Shown: in pieces, positions 8,528-17,594 of the stretch
How positions within the stretch are numbered: the stretch's first letter is position 1
Layout of the letters: each line of letters opens with the position of its first letter
From: Bog-473 sp963725895
GTDB taxonomy: Bacteria; Actinomycetota; Acidimicrobiia; Acidimicrobiales; RAAP-2
NCBI GenBank assembly: GCA_963725895.1
Contig: CAVSAJ010000004.1
Span: forward strand, 1-64,000
Reading direction: 5' to 3'
Length of the DNA stretch: 64,000 nt
The notes under the pieces: model-generated
Told to the model about the DNA's origin: nothing
The model's input: only the letters and a program-made list of their open reading frames with translations
The model's database searches: none
Translations under genes and position numbers: made by a program

Positions 8528-9870
8528 GAGGGATTGGCGACCAACAACTGGTCGCGGGCCGACGCCGCGAGCGCGGCGGCCACCGGCTCCCATTCGGCGT
8601 CGAAGTCGCCGGCGCGGATCGCCGCCGCCAAGGCGGCTCCGTCCGCAACGCCGAGGGCGCGCAGCCGCGCCGCGTGGGCGGCGGCGATGGCCGGACCGAG
8701 CAGCAGCTCGCGCTCGACGACGCCCAGCGCGTTGCGGGCCACGCGCGCCTCGAAACGGGTGCCGCCCTCGCTCTCCTCCATGACGCGTCCCTCGAGGTAC
8801 TCGCGCACCGCCTCGACCAGCTCGGCCATGGTCGGACGGCCGAAGAGGGACTCGGGCCGGCGCCCGGTTGGTGCGTCCGGTGCCGGAGGCGGGGCGCTGG
8901 GCGCCACACCCAAGAGCGCGAAGAGATCCCACTCGCTCTCGCAGACGCGGCGCCCGATCGCCGCCAACTCCACCGAGCGCGTCGCGCCGCTCAGGTGCGC
9001 GGAGGCCTGCAAGGCGCAGATGGTGGCCCATTTCACCGTGGCGTAGACCTGCCACCAGTGGACGCGGTCGCCGTCGATGGCCTCACCACCGGCGGCCTCG
9101 TACGCGCCGAGGAGGTCGCCGAGGCTGCCGAAACCGCCGACCTCGGCCGGACCGCCGAAGCGCCAGGCCGGGGCGCACAGCCATCCGATGTCCTCAGCGG
9201 GATCGCCGGCATGGGCCAGCTCCCAATCGAGGACACCGCGCAACCCGTCGGGACCGACCAGGAGGTTGCCCAGGCGGAAGTCGCCGTGCACCGTCACCCG
9301 GGGCCCCGGCGCGGGACGGTGCGCGTCCAGCCAGCGCGTGCCGAGTTCGAGCGCGGGGCGGGTCTCACCGAGCATGTCGAGAAACGGCAGCGGGTCACCA
9401 AGCGGATCACTCGGGGGCAGCCCCGCGATGGCACCGGGCGCAATTGTGTGGATGGCCGCCACGGCACGACCGCATTGGGCGCTGAGGGCGCGGCGCGCCG
9501 TCGCCCACTCTGGGTCGCGCAGGATCTTGCGCGGGATCGACTCGCCCTCCAGGCGCTCGACCACCAGCCACGCTGCGCCGAGGCCGTCGTGCGAGCCGTC
9601 GCCACTCGCCACCACGTCGGGCACCGGGACACCGGCGGCGCGGGCGGCCTCGAGCAAGGCGCGCTCGACCTGCATCAACCCGGCCTTCGCTGCGCTGTCG
9701 CCGCGGTCCATCTGCAGGATCAGGGGTCGTGTGACGCCACCGTCGCGCAGGTCGAAAGAGCTGGTGATGCGGGACGCGCCGCCCGAGAGGCGGCGCACGT
9801 CGTGCACCGTCCCGCCGAGGCGCGCGCCGAGCGCGGCTGCGATGTCGGCGCCGCTCGGCCGGGCTGGCAT
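8503..9870 (-). CDS. APH/choline-kinase-fold phosphotransferase
   Basis: 455 aa. The kinase-like core covers residues about 15-320: GGASRITSSF glycine-rich loop, ILQMDRG with the downstream ATP site, catalytic loop VTVHGDFRLGNLLV, and VLDWELAHAGDPAEDIGWL (metal-binding Asp, DFG equivalent). A C-terminal helical domain of about 110 residues follows, with EYLEGRV. Proteins of this form occur beside acyl-CoA dehydrogenases and lipid or steroid degradation genes and are probably small-molecule kinases rather than antibiotic resistance enzymes. The start at 9870 lies 7 nt after the upstream DUF7064-type gene, so the two are co-transcribed. Confidence 0.88.
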   Translation of the reverse strand: MPARPSGADIAAALGARLGGTVHDVRRLSGGASRITSSFDLRDGGVTRPLILQMDRGDSAAKAGLMQVERALLEAARAAGVPVPDVVASGDGSHDGLGAAWLVVERLEGESIPRKILRDPEWATARRALSAQCGRAVAAIHTIAPGAIAGLPPSDPLGDPLPFLDMLGETRPALELGTRWLDAHRPAPGPRVTVHGDFRLGNLLVGPDGLRGVLDWELAHAGDPAEDIGWLCAPAWRFGGPAEVGGFGSLGDLLGAYEAAGGEAIDGDRVHWWQVYATVKWATICALQASAHLSGATRSVELAAIGRRVCESEWDLFALLGVAPSAPPPAPDAPTGRRPESLFGRPTMAELVEAVREYLEGRVMEESEGGTRFEARVARNALGVVERELLLGPAIAAAHAARLRALGVADGAALAAAIRAGDFDAEWEPVAAALAASARDQLLVANPSYLPATTA

Positions 9871-9877
9871 CGGCGGA

Positions 9878-10870
9878 CTACTCGACCGGGACGACTGGCC
9901 TCCCGCCGTCGTCGACCTGGTGCAGGTACTCGCAGATGCCATAGCCGGCGCGCGGGGCGCCGTCCGGGTCGTCGTAGGTCCAGCGGGCCAGCCCCTCGTT
10001 GACCAGCGTGCCGCCCGCCTGGCCGATGTTGGCCACCCGCAGCACGTCGCCGCGCAGCCCGAACGTGCGCCCCTCCTTGTCGAGCACCTCGAGGTGCACG
10101 ACCCGGTGCGTGACGCCGTCGTCCTCGAGCTCGGTGCGCACCCGCCACTCCGCCACCGACGTCGCCCGCCCGCCGTGCCACACCCAGCCACGGTGAAGGT
10201 CGCCGGCCTCGGTGCCGAGCCGGATGCCTCCGAAGTGCACGTCGTCACCGATGTTGATGGAGAACCAACGCCACATGCGCGGACCCCCCCAGCGGCGCGG
10301 CCCCCAGGAGCGGTCACGATTGCCGTGCGCCCGCCACTCGTGCTCGACACCGTCGACGCCGAGCCTGCCGCTCCAGCGCCCGGCCTGCTCGAGGTGGCCC
10401 TTGCCGACGGTGCCCGCCGCGGCCGCGGCCTCGGCGGAGCGCGGGCCGCCGGGTTGGCCGTCGGTGCCCACCGCGGGTGTGATCGCGTCGAAGCGCACGT
10501 CGAGGACCACCGGAACCGGGCGCGTCTCGGCGTGGCCCGGCCCGCACGGGCGCGCCTGGACCTCACCGTCCATGGTCACGCGCCACGAGTGCAACGCCTC
10601 GAGCATCTCGTAGCGCACCGCCCCGACCTCGAGCACGGTGTCGACCATCTCGCGCTGCTCCTTCACCCAGCGGTACTCGCCCAGCTCGCCACCGGGCAGC
10701 CACAGCGACATGCCCACGTCCATGGTCCCTTCGTTGGGCCGAACGCCGATGCGGGTGAACAGTCCGGTGTCGGTGCCCGGGTCATAGGCATTGAAGTAGT
10801 AGGACTCGCTCCAGGCGCTGTCGCCTTCGACGGGATGAGCGAGGTCGTGTCGGGCGTCAAGGATGGGCAT
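9878..10870 (-). CDS. DUF7064/DUF7065-type lipocalin-like protein
   Basis: 330 aa with no signal peptide. The pattern SESYYFNAYD, GRWSGRLGVDGVEHEWRAHG, NRDRSWGPR and WRWFSINIGDD resembles the two-part beta-barrel of CrtC/AttH-like proteins, now split into DUF7065 and DUF7064. NRDRSWGPR is the conserved core. These proteins frequently accompany APH-like kinases, as here. Function is unknown; binding or modification of a hydrophobic substrate is inference. The family name comes from memory of the motif pattern. Confidence 0.65.
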   Translation of the reverse strand: MPILDARHDLAHPVEGDSAWSESYYFNAYDPGTDTGLFTRIGVRPNEGTMDVGMSLWLPGGELGEYRWVKEQREMVDTVLEVGAVRYEMLEALHSWRVTMDGEVQARPCGPGHAETRPVPVVLDVRFDAITPAVGTDGQPGGPRSAEAAAAAGTVGKGHLEQAGRWSGRLGVDGVEHEWRAHGNRDRSWGPRRWGGPRMWRWFSINIGDDVHFGGIRLGTEAGDLHRGWVWHGGRATSVAEWRVRTELEDDGVTHRVVHLEVLDKEGRTFGLRGDVLRVANIGQAGGTLVNEGLARWTYDDPDGAPRAGYGICEYLHQVDDGGRPVVPVE

Positions 10871-11132
10871 CGCCTCCACCTTTGTCTCTCCGGCGCCGGC
10901 GTTCAACGCCTGGGCGTTCGGGCCGAGGGGGACGCCAGGCCGGGCGCCCCGCTGACCGAGGGCGCACGATGCGATCCTCGACGGCGCGAGCCCTGCCCGT
11001 GTGTGAAAATCGCCGGGCACGCGAAGCCACGAACGCGAGCGGCACGGCCGTCCAGCGGGTGCGCACCCCCTGGTCACCGCCTCGGTCGTCTCGAGAGGGC
11101 GGGCCGGCGGCGCACGAGCAACGGGGAGAGCG

Positions 11133-12339
11133 ATGACCACCATTGACGCGGACGGCCGGCTGCGGTTCGGGATCTTCCTGGCTCCGTTCCACCCCGTCGG
11201 CCAGAACCCGACCCTGGCGCTCGAACGGGACCTGCAGCTGATCGAGCACCTCGACGAGCTCGGCTTCGACGAGGCCTGGATCGGCGAGCATCACTCGGCC
11301 GGCTTCGAGATCATCGCCTCGCCCGAGGTGTTCATCGCGGCGGCGGCACAGCGCACCACGCACATTCGCCTCGGCACCGGCGTCTCGTCGCTGCCGTACC
11401 ACCATCCGTTCATGCTGGCGGATCGCATGGTGCTGCTCGACCACCTCACCCGCGGCCGGGTCATGATCGGCGTCGGCCCCGGCGCGCTGCCCTCCGACGC
11501 CTTCATGATGGGCATCGACCCGGCCACACAGCGCGACAGGATGGAAGAGGCGCTCGGGGCGATTCTGGCGCTGCTGGCCGGCGAGACGGTGACCATGGAG
11601 ACCGACTGGTTCACGCTGGCCAAAGCACGCCTGCAACTGCGCCCCTACCAGCACCCCTTCCCCGAGGTCGCCGTGGCCGCCCAGGTGTCACCGGCCGGTC
11701 CCGCGTGCGGCAGGTCGCTTCGGGGCCAGCTTGCTCTCCATCGGCGCCACCTCATCGGGCGGCTTCGACGTGCTGGGCACCCACTGGGACGTCATGGAAG
11801 CGCGCGCGACGGAGTTCGGGACGACGGTGAACCGCAACGGCTGGCGACTCGTCGGCCCCATGCACATCGCGGACACCAAGGAGCAGGCGGTCGCCGACGT
11901 GGCCTTCGGGCTCAGCGAATGGGTCGACTACTTCCAGCGCGTCGCGGCGCTGCCGCTGGCCCCCAACACCGAAAACTTCGAGTCGCTCGTCGACGCCCTG
12001 AACGCGTCGGGCTTCGCGGTCATCGGCACCGTCGACGACGCCATCGGGCAGATCGAGCGCGTCTGGGCCCAGTCGGGCGGCTTCGGCTCCTTCTTGCTCA
12101 TGGGCCACGAGTGGGCCGACACCGAGGCGACCCGCCACTCCTACGAACTCTTCGCCCGCTACGTGGCGCCGCGCTTCCAGGGCACCGCTGAGTCACTGAC
12201 CGCCAGCCGGGACTGGGCGGCGGAGAACCGGCCCGAGTTCATCGGCGCGGCGGGCAACGCCGTCATGTCGGCCATCCAGGCGCACCAGGAGGAGAAGGCA
12301 CAGAAGTCGTCGCACGCGGGCCGGGCGACTCATGGCTGA
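11133..12339 (+). CDS. LLM-class flavin-dependent monooxygenase (frame broken once)
   Basis: About 401 aa when bridged. TIM-barrel luciferase-like fold: RFGIFLAPFHPVGQNP, LDELGFDEAWIGEHHSAGFE, IRLGTGVSSLPYHHPFMLADR, then SIGATSSGGFDVLGTHWDV after the shift. It presumably uses FMNH2 or F420H2 with oxygen on a hydrophobic substrate, like limonene- or alkanal-type monooxygenases. CCC at 11700-11702 (GGTCCCGCG) has one base too many; removing it joins AAQVSPAGP to RAAGRFGASLLS without loss. RBS GGGGAGAG precedes the ATG. The stop overlaps the epoxide hydrolase start by 8 nt. Confidence 0.85.
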
Positions 12340-13304
12340 GATCACCCACCACCAGATTCCCGTCAACGGCGTCGAGCTCCACGTCGCGGTGGCGGGACCC
12401 GAAGAGGGCGCGCCCGTCGTGCTCTGCCACGGCTTCCCCGAGCTGTGGTACTCGTGGAGGCACCAGCTCGGCGTGCTGGGGGACGCCGGCTACCGGGTCT
12501 TCGCCCCAGACCTGCGCGGCTACGGCGCCAGCTCGGCGCCCGCCGAGGTCGCCGCCTACGGCTCCGACGAACTGACCGGCGATCTCTGCGGCCTGCTCGA
12601 CCACTACGGCTACCACCGCGCCACCTTCTCGGGGCACGACTGGGGGGCCATGACCGTGTGGGAGATGGGCCGACTGCACCCCGAGCGCGTGGCGGCCATC
12701 TACAACATGAGCGTCCCGTACTCGCATGCGAGCGGGCCGCCCACGGAGATATTCCGGCACATCTTCGGAGACAGGTTCTTCTACATGCTCTACTTCCAAG
12801 ATGTCGGGCCGGCCGAGGCGGAATTCGACGCCGACCCCCGCCGCTACGTACGCACCATGCTCTACTCCGCCGGAGGAGAGGGCATGGCCACGCCCAATCC
12901 GTCCCTTGTCGACGCGCCAGCCGAGGGGACTCGCTTCCTCGACATCCTCACTCCGGCACCCGATGTGCTGCCGGCCTGGCTCACCGAGCACGACGTCGAC
13001 GTCTACACCGAGGGGCTCTCGCGCCACGGCCTCTTCGGACCGCTCAGCTTCTACCGCAACCTCGATGCCAACTGGGAGCGCTCCAAGAACCTCCCGGCGC
13101 CGCGCTACACGATGCCGACCGGGTTCATCACCGGTTCACTCGACCCCGTCAATTTCATGATGCCGGGCGCGATCGACGCCATGGCCGAAGCCCTGCCCGA
13201 CTTCCGTGGCGCCACGGTCGTCGACGGCGCCGGCCACTGGGTGCAACAGGAGCGCCCGGCGGAGACGAACGCCGCGCTCGGTGTCCTTCCTCGCCTCGTT
13301 GTGA
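12332..13304 (+). CDS. Alpha/beta hydrolase, epoxide hydrolase type (frame broken near its end)
   Basis: About 323 aa. Epoxide hydrolase hallmarks: oxyanion-hole HGFPE, nucleophile Asp in GHDWGAM, acid Asp in ITGSLDPVN and base His in GAGHWVQQERP. It opens an epoxide to a diol. As printed, the frame runs on into the next gene. Removing the extra C at 13279 restores LVSFLASL and a TGA at 13302-13304, the usual end of the family. The corrected stop overlaps the next gene's GTG (GTGA). The preceding monooxygenase could supply the epoxide (inference). Confidence 0.85.
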
Positions 13305-14383
13305 GCGGCCTGTTCCCGCTCCCCGCGCAGCCGAACGGCGTGCCCTGGCCGACCGAGGAGTGGCCCGAGGGGGCGCTGCCCGCGGGCGTCGACCTCGTGC
13401 CCCTCCTCGACGAGGTCTTCGACGTCGAGGGTCCGCTGGCCGAGAGCTTCGCCGTGGTCGTCGTCCACCGGGGCGCGGTGGTCGCCGAGCGCTACCAGGG
13501 CGCGCTCGAGCACTTCGATCGCGCGCCCACGCCGGTCACGGCGGCGACGCCGTTGCTCAGCTGGTCGATGGCCAAGTCCGTGCTGCACGCCGTCGTGGGC
13601 ATCCTCGTCGGCGACGGCCGCCTCGACCTGGACGCGCCGGCGGCGGTGCCCGAGTGGGCCGACCCGAGCGACCCGCGGCACGCCATCACGCTGCGCCAGC
13701 TGCTCGCCATGCGTGACGGGCTCGCCTTCATGGAGGACTACGAGGACGACCAGGTCTCCGACGTGATCGAGATGCTCTTCGGCCAGGGCCAGGCCGACAT
13801 GGCTCACTTCGCGGCCGATCGCCCGCTGGCCGCAGAGCCGGGGACGCGCTTCTCCTACTCGTCGGGCACCTCGAACATCATCTCGGGCGTGGTGGCCCGC
13901 ACCGTCGGGCCCGGTGAGCCCTACGCCCGGTTCTTGCACGGCCGGCTCTTCGGGCCGCTCGGCATGGCGAGTGCCGACCCCGAATTCGACGAGGCGGGGA
14001 CGTGGGTGGCGTCGTCGTTCCTCCGCGCCAGCGCACGCGACTGGGCTCGCTTCGGACTGCTCTACCTGCGCGACGGCATGTGGGACGGCGTCCGGGTTCT
14101 CCCGGCGGGGTGGGTGGACTACGGCCGCACCATGGTGTCGATCGACGACCCGCAAGACCCCAGCCCCCACGGCGCCCACTGGTGGGGCATGCGCGGCGAC
14201 ACGCTCGAGCACCTCGACCCACTGGGCACCTTCCGCGCCTCTGGCTACGAAGGGCAGTCGATCACCATCTGTCCGGCCCTCGATCTGGTGGTGGTGCGCC
14301 TCGGCAAGACCCCGCTCGAGCGCGAGGACGCGCTCGTCCCGTGGCGCGCCGCGATGGTGCGCGCGTTCGCGGCTGCGGGCTGA
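13301..14383 (+). CDS. Beta-lactamase class C family serine hydrolase
   Basis: 360 aa starting at GTG 13301 inside GTGA. Serine-hydrolase motifs are SxxK in LLSWSMAKSVLHAVVG and the Tyr motif YSSGTSN; a GYEGQS segment takes the place of KTG/HTG. It is an esterase or peptidase-like enzyme of the EstB/6-aminohexanoate hydrolase group rather than a resistance beta-lactamase (inference from the lack of a signal peptide and from its catabolic neighbours). In the sequence as given it is fused in frame to the epoxide hydrolase, which I attribute to one inserted base. Confidence 0.82.
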   Translation: MSGLFPLPAQPNGVPWPTEEWPEGALPAGVDLVPLLDEVFDVEGPLAESFAVVVVHRGAVVAERYQGALEHFDRAPTPVTAATPLLSWSMAKSVLHAVVGILVGDGRLDLDAPAAVPEWADPSDPRHAITLRQLLAMRDGLAFMEDYEDDQVSDVIEMLFGQGQADMAHFAADRPLAAEPGTRFSYSSGTSNIISGVVARTVGPGEPYARFLHGRLFGPLGMASADPEFDEAGTWVASSFLRASARDWARFGLLYLRDGMWDGVRVLPAGWVDYGRTMVSIDDPQDPSPHGAHWWGMRGDTLEHLDPLGTFRASGYEGQSITICPALDLVVVRLGKTPLEREDALVPWRAAMVRAFAAAG

Positions 14384-14389
14384 CGCGGC

Positions 14390-14836
14390 TCAGGCCGGGG
14401 AGGCGACGAAGACGGGGATCGGCCGATCCGTCCTCTCCTGGTACTCGCGGTAGGGCGGATAGGCCGCCACCGCCCGCGTCCACCACTCGTCCTTTTCGGC
14501 ACCACGCACCTCGCGCACGGTCACGGCGAAGGGCGCCGGCCCGTCTTGAATGGTCACTTCGTCGGGGTGTTCGACGAGATTGTGGTACCACTCGGGGTTC
14601 TCGGGCGCCCCACCCTTGGACGCCACGAGCGCGTATTCGCCCCCGTGCTCGACCCGCATGACCGGGTTCTTGCGCACCTTCCCGCTCTTCGCGCCCCGCG
14701 TGGCCACCACGACGATCGGCATCCCGGTGTCGAGCAGCGTGTTGGCCCGCTCCCCACCGGAGGCCTCGTACTCGGCCACCTGATCGCGGACCCATGACGA
14801 AGGGCTGGGCTCGTACTCACCTTTCAATGTGGTCAT
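14390..14836 (-). CDS. Ddn-type F420-dependent nitroreductase-family protein
   Basis: 148 aa, the standard length for the deazaflavin-dependent oxidoreductase family (Rv3547/Ddn-like). Visible: TRGAKSGKVRKNPVMRVEHG, the F420-contact strand, then YALVASKGGAPENPEWYHNL and ADE-like DEVTIQDG. It uses F420H2 as hydride donor, usually on quinones or unsaturated compounds. It converges with the beta-lactamase-like gene (6-nt gap) and is divergent from the cyclase gene. Confidence 0.9.
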   Translation of the reverse strand: MTTLKGEYEPSPSSWVRDQVAEYEASGGERANTLLDTGMPIVVVATRGAKSGKVRKNPVMRVEHGGEYALVASKGGAPENPEWYHNLVEHPDEVTIQDGPAPFAVTVREVRGAEKDEWWTRAVAAYPPYREYQERTDRPIPVFVASPA

Positions 14837-14861
14837 GGGAGCGAGCGTAGGGGTCGGCAGC

Positions 14862-14867
14862 TACTGT
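14862..14867 (+). promoter_or_regulatory. -10 hexamer for a leaderless cyclase transcript
   Basis: TACTGT ends 6 nt before GTG 14874. With the usual 6-8 nt distance from the -10 to the transcription start, the mRNA would begin at the start codon itself. This decides the start against an ATG at 14829 that lies inside the divergent gene. Confidence 0.5.
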
Positions 14868-14873
14868 CCGCCC

Positions 14874-15783
14874 GTGCCCCGTGCTCCGTTGGCCACCGCG
14901 GTCGTCCTCGACTTCCACTCCACCCTCTCGAACTGGGGCCGCTGGGGTGACGACGACCAGTTGGGCGCGCTCAACCTCGTCACGCCCGAGGTCACGGCCG
15001 CCGCAGCCGCCACGGTGCGTTCGGGCCGCACGGTCTCGTGCGCGCGGGCCCTCAACACCCAGGCGGCCCCCGACAACCCGGCACCGGTGGCCCACCACAT
15101 GATCGGGACCGCCACCGAAGGGTGGGGGGCCGACTACGTGGCCGTCGCACCGCACGGCTTCGCGACCAGCCACATCGACGCGCTCTGCCACGTCATGCAC
15201 GAGGGCCGGCTCTTCAACGGCTACCCGGCCGAGACGGTGACCGCCCACGGCGCCACCCGTCTCGGTATCCATCATCTCCACAACGGCGTGGTCACCCGGG
15301 GGGTCCTGCTCGACATCCCCGTGCTGCGCGACGTCGACGCGCTCGAACCCGGCGAGCCGGTGTTCCCCGAGGACCTCGAGGCAGCCGAGGCGCGGGCGGG
15401 CGTGCAGGTGCGCCCGGGGGACGCGCTGCTCGTGCGCACGGGGCGCTGGCGCTGGCGTGAGGAGCACGGGCCCTGGGATCTCGGCAGCCTGGCCGCCGGC
15501 CTGGACGCGTCGTGCCTGCCCTGGCTGCGCGAGCGTGACGTCGCGACGCTCGGCAGCGACGGCGTCTCCGACGTCATGCCCTCGCGGGTCGAGGGCGTCG
15601 TCATGCCGATCCACACCGTGGTGATCGTCGCCATGGGCGTCCACCTGCTCGACAACCTCGACCTCGACGCGCTGGCCGGCGCCTGCGCGGCAGGAGGGTC
15701 GCGCCGAGTTCCTCTTCACGGTGGCGCCGCTCGTCTTGCGCCGCGGCACCGCCTCGCCGGTGAACCCGATCGCCGTCTTTTAG
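14874..15783 (+). CDS. Cyclase family protein (kynurenine-formamidase-like), frame broken near its end
   Basis: About 302 aa. Metal-site signature at SHIDALCHVMHEGRLFNG (HxDxxCH variant of the HxGTHxDxPxH motif), substrate-side DQLGALNLVTPE, and LVRTGRW. It hydrolyses a cyclic or N-formyl amide, or acts on polyketide-like substrates, using a bound divalent metal. The frame is lost at about 15691; dropping one C gives ACAEEGRAEFLFTVAPLVLRR and a stop at 15781-15783, the normal end of the family. Confidence 0.82.
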
Positions 15784-16014
15784 GTCACGGCTTCTGAGTC
15801 ACTGCTGCGGGGGCACGGCTCGACGGCTCGACGAGCCGGCGCCGACCCCGTCGCACACCTGCGCACAGGTGTCCCGCCGGCGCCACCTCCCTCGGTCGGG
15901 TTGAATCTAGGGAGGTTGCACCCCCAATTGCAAGAACGCAACCGCACGAGCCTTGAGGTCCGGCCACACCGGCGGCACGCACGCCTGGCCGCACAGCGAG
16001 GTCACGCACCGAGG

Positions 16015-16575
16015 TCATGCACCCTCGTAGGGGAACCCCAGATCGGGCGCGGTCAGGATGGCCCGGAACTCGAGGCCCTCCGCGGCCGCCATCGCCTCCA
16101 CGGTGCCCCCGCGGTCGACCACGGCAACGAGAAGCACCACCTCCGCGCCGGCGTCGCGCACGGCGTGGGCCGCCTCGAGCAGTGACGTGCCCCGGGTGAC
16201 GGTGTCCTCGGTCACCACCACCTTGTCTCCGGGGTCGAGCGCGCCGGCGATGCGCCCGCCGGCGCCGTGGTCCTTTGCCTCCTTGCGCACGCTGAAGGCC
16301 TTGAGGGCGCGACCCCGGGTGGCGGCGACGCCCGCCGTGACGAACGCCACCGGGTCGGCGCCCATGGTCAGTCCCCCGATGGCGGTGGCGCCGGGTGGCA
16401 CCACGCTCAGCACCGCGTCGGCCACGAGCACCATGGCTTCGGGCCGGCACACCGTCTGCTTCGAGTCGATGAACCAGGAGCTGGTGCGGCCGGACTTGAG
16501 CGTGAACTGGCCGCGCTTGACCGAGTGGGCGAGCAGGTGCGCGCGCAGTTCGGGGTAGCGATCGGCGCCGCTCAC
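16015..16575 (-). CDS. pyrE: Orotate phosphoribosyltransferase
   Basis: 186 aa, normal length. It converts orotate and PRPP to OMP in pyrimidine synthesis. The PRPP-binding loop is VVVTEDTVTRGTSL; the catalytic flexible loop holds KEAKDHGAGGRI; GQFTLKSGRTSSWFIDSKQT is the N-terminal substrate segment. GTG 16575 overlaps the purM stop by 4 nt (GTGA), so this pyrimidine gene is translationally tied to the end of the purine cluster. Confidence 0.95.
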   Translation of the reverse strand: MSGADRYPELRAHLLAHSVKRGQFTLKSGRTSSWFIDSKQTVCRPEAMVLVADAVLSVVPPGATAIGGLTMGADPVAFVTAGVAATRGRALKAFSVRKEAKDHGAGGRIAGALDPGDKVVVTEDTVTRGTSLLEAAHAVRDAGAEVVLLVAVVDRGGTVEAMAAAEGLEFRAILTAPDLGFPYEGA

Positions 16576-17591
16576 GTGAAGCGCACGCCGGCGATGCCCG
16601 CTTTGATCTCCCCGATCACGCGCGCCGGCCGCCCTGCCATGGAGAGCGCGTCGAGCGCGTCGGCGGTCGCGGCGGCATCGACGACCAGCGCCATGCCGAT
16701 GCCGCGGTTGAAGACCCGGTCCATCTCGTCCTCTGCGACGTCACCCAGTCGCTGGATCTCCGCGAACACCCGCGGCTCCTCCCATGCACCACGATCGAGG
16801 AGCGCGCCGGTCCCTGCGGGCAACACGCGCGGCAGGTTCCCGACGATCCCCCCGCCGGTGATGTGCGCGGCTGCGTGCAGCGCGTTCCCGAGCGTGGCGC
16901 GCGCGGCCAGCACGGCAGGCGTGTAGATCACCGAGGGACGGAGCAGTTCGTCGGCCACGCTGTGGGCCGCGCCCGCCCAGGCGGGGGCGGCCAGGTCGAG
17001 GCCGGCGCGTTCGAACAGGACGTGGCGCGCCAGCGAGTACCCGTTGGAACGCAGGCCGGGCGAGGACAGGCCGACCACCGAGTCGCCGGACCGCACCCGC
17101 TCGGGGCCGAGCTGGGTCCCCGCTTCCACCACGCCCACGGCGAAGCCCGCAAGGTCGAAGTCGTCGATCGCCATGACGCCTGCGTGCTCGGCCGTCTCGC
17201 CGCCGATCAGCGCGCAACCGGCCTGGCGGCAGCCCTCCTGCACGCCGGCCACGACGGTGGCGACGCGCTCGGGGTCGACCTTGCCGGTCGCGATGTAGTC
17301 GAGCATGAAAAGCGGCTCGGCACCGACACAGACGAGGTCGTCCACACACATCGCGACCAGATCGATGCCGACCGTGTCGTAGCGCCCCGTGAGACGCGCC
17401 ACCTCGAGCTTGGTGCCCACGCCGTCCGTCGACGCGACCAGCACCGGGTGCGCGTAGCGCTCGGTGTCGAGGGGGAACTGCCCGCCGAACCCGCCGATCC
17501 CCCTCACCAAGGAGCGCAGGCGATCGACCGCGGCGTCGCCGGCCGCGATGTCGACACCGGCGCCGGCGTAGGTGGCGCCGCCCTGGCCCAC
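16572..17591 (-). CDS. purM: Phosphoribosylformylglycinamidine cyclo-ligase (AIR synthetase)
   Basis: 339 aa, GTG start. It closes FGAM to AIR with ATP. Conserved: YAGAGVDI at the N-terminus, STDGVGTKLEVA, MCVDDLVCVGAEPLFMLDY, ALIGGETAEHAG, SSPGLRSNGYSL and the C-terminal FNRGIGM. It lies 3 nt after purF and overlaps pyrE by 4 nt. Confidence 0.97.
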   Translation of the reverse strand: MGQGGATYAGAGVDIAAGDAAVDRLRSLVRGIGGFGGQFPLDTERYAHPVLVASTDGVGTKLEVARLTGRYDTVGIDLVAMCVDDLVCVGAEPLFMLDYIATGKVDPERVATVVAGVQEGCRQAGCALIGGETAEHAGVMAIDDFDLAGFAVGVVEAGTQLGPERVRSGDSVVGLSSPGLRSNGYSLARHVLFERAGLDLAAPAWAGAAHSVADELLRPSVIYTPAVLAARATLGNALHAAAHITGGGIVGNLPRVLPAGTGALLDRGAWEEPRVFAEIQRLGDVAEDEMDRVFNRGIGMALVVDAAATADALDALSMAGRPARVIGEIKAGIAGVRFT

Positions 17592-17594
17592 GGC

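Noticed and set aside
12332..14383. A single 683-aa epoxide hydrolase/beta-lactamase fusion protein
   Set aside because: One extra C at 13279 hides a normal stop and a GTGA junction; annotated as two genes instead.
15917..15950. Inverted repeat TTGCA-N8-TGCAA between cyclase and pyrE genes as a terminator
   Set aside because: Short stem and no T-run on either strand.
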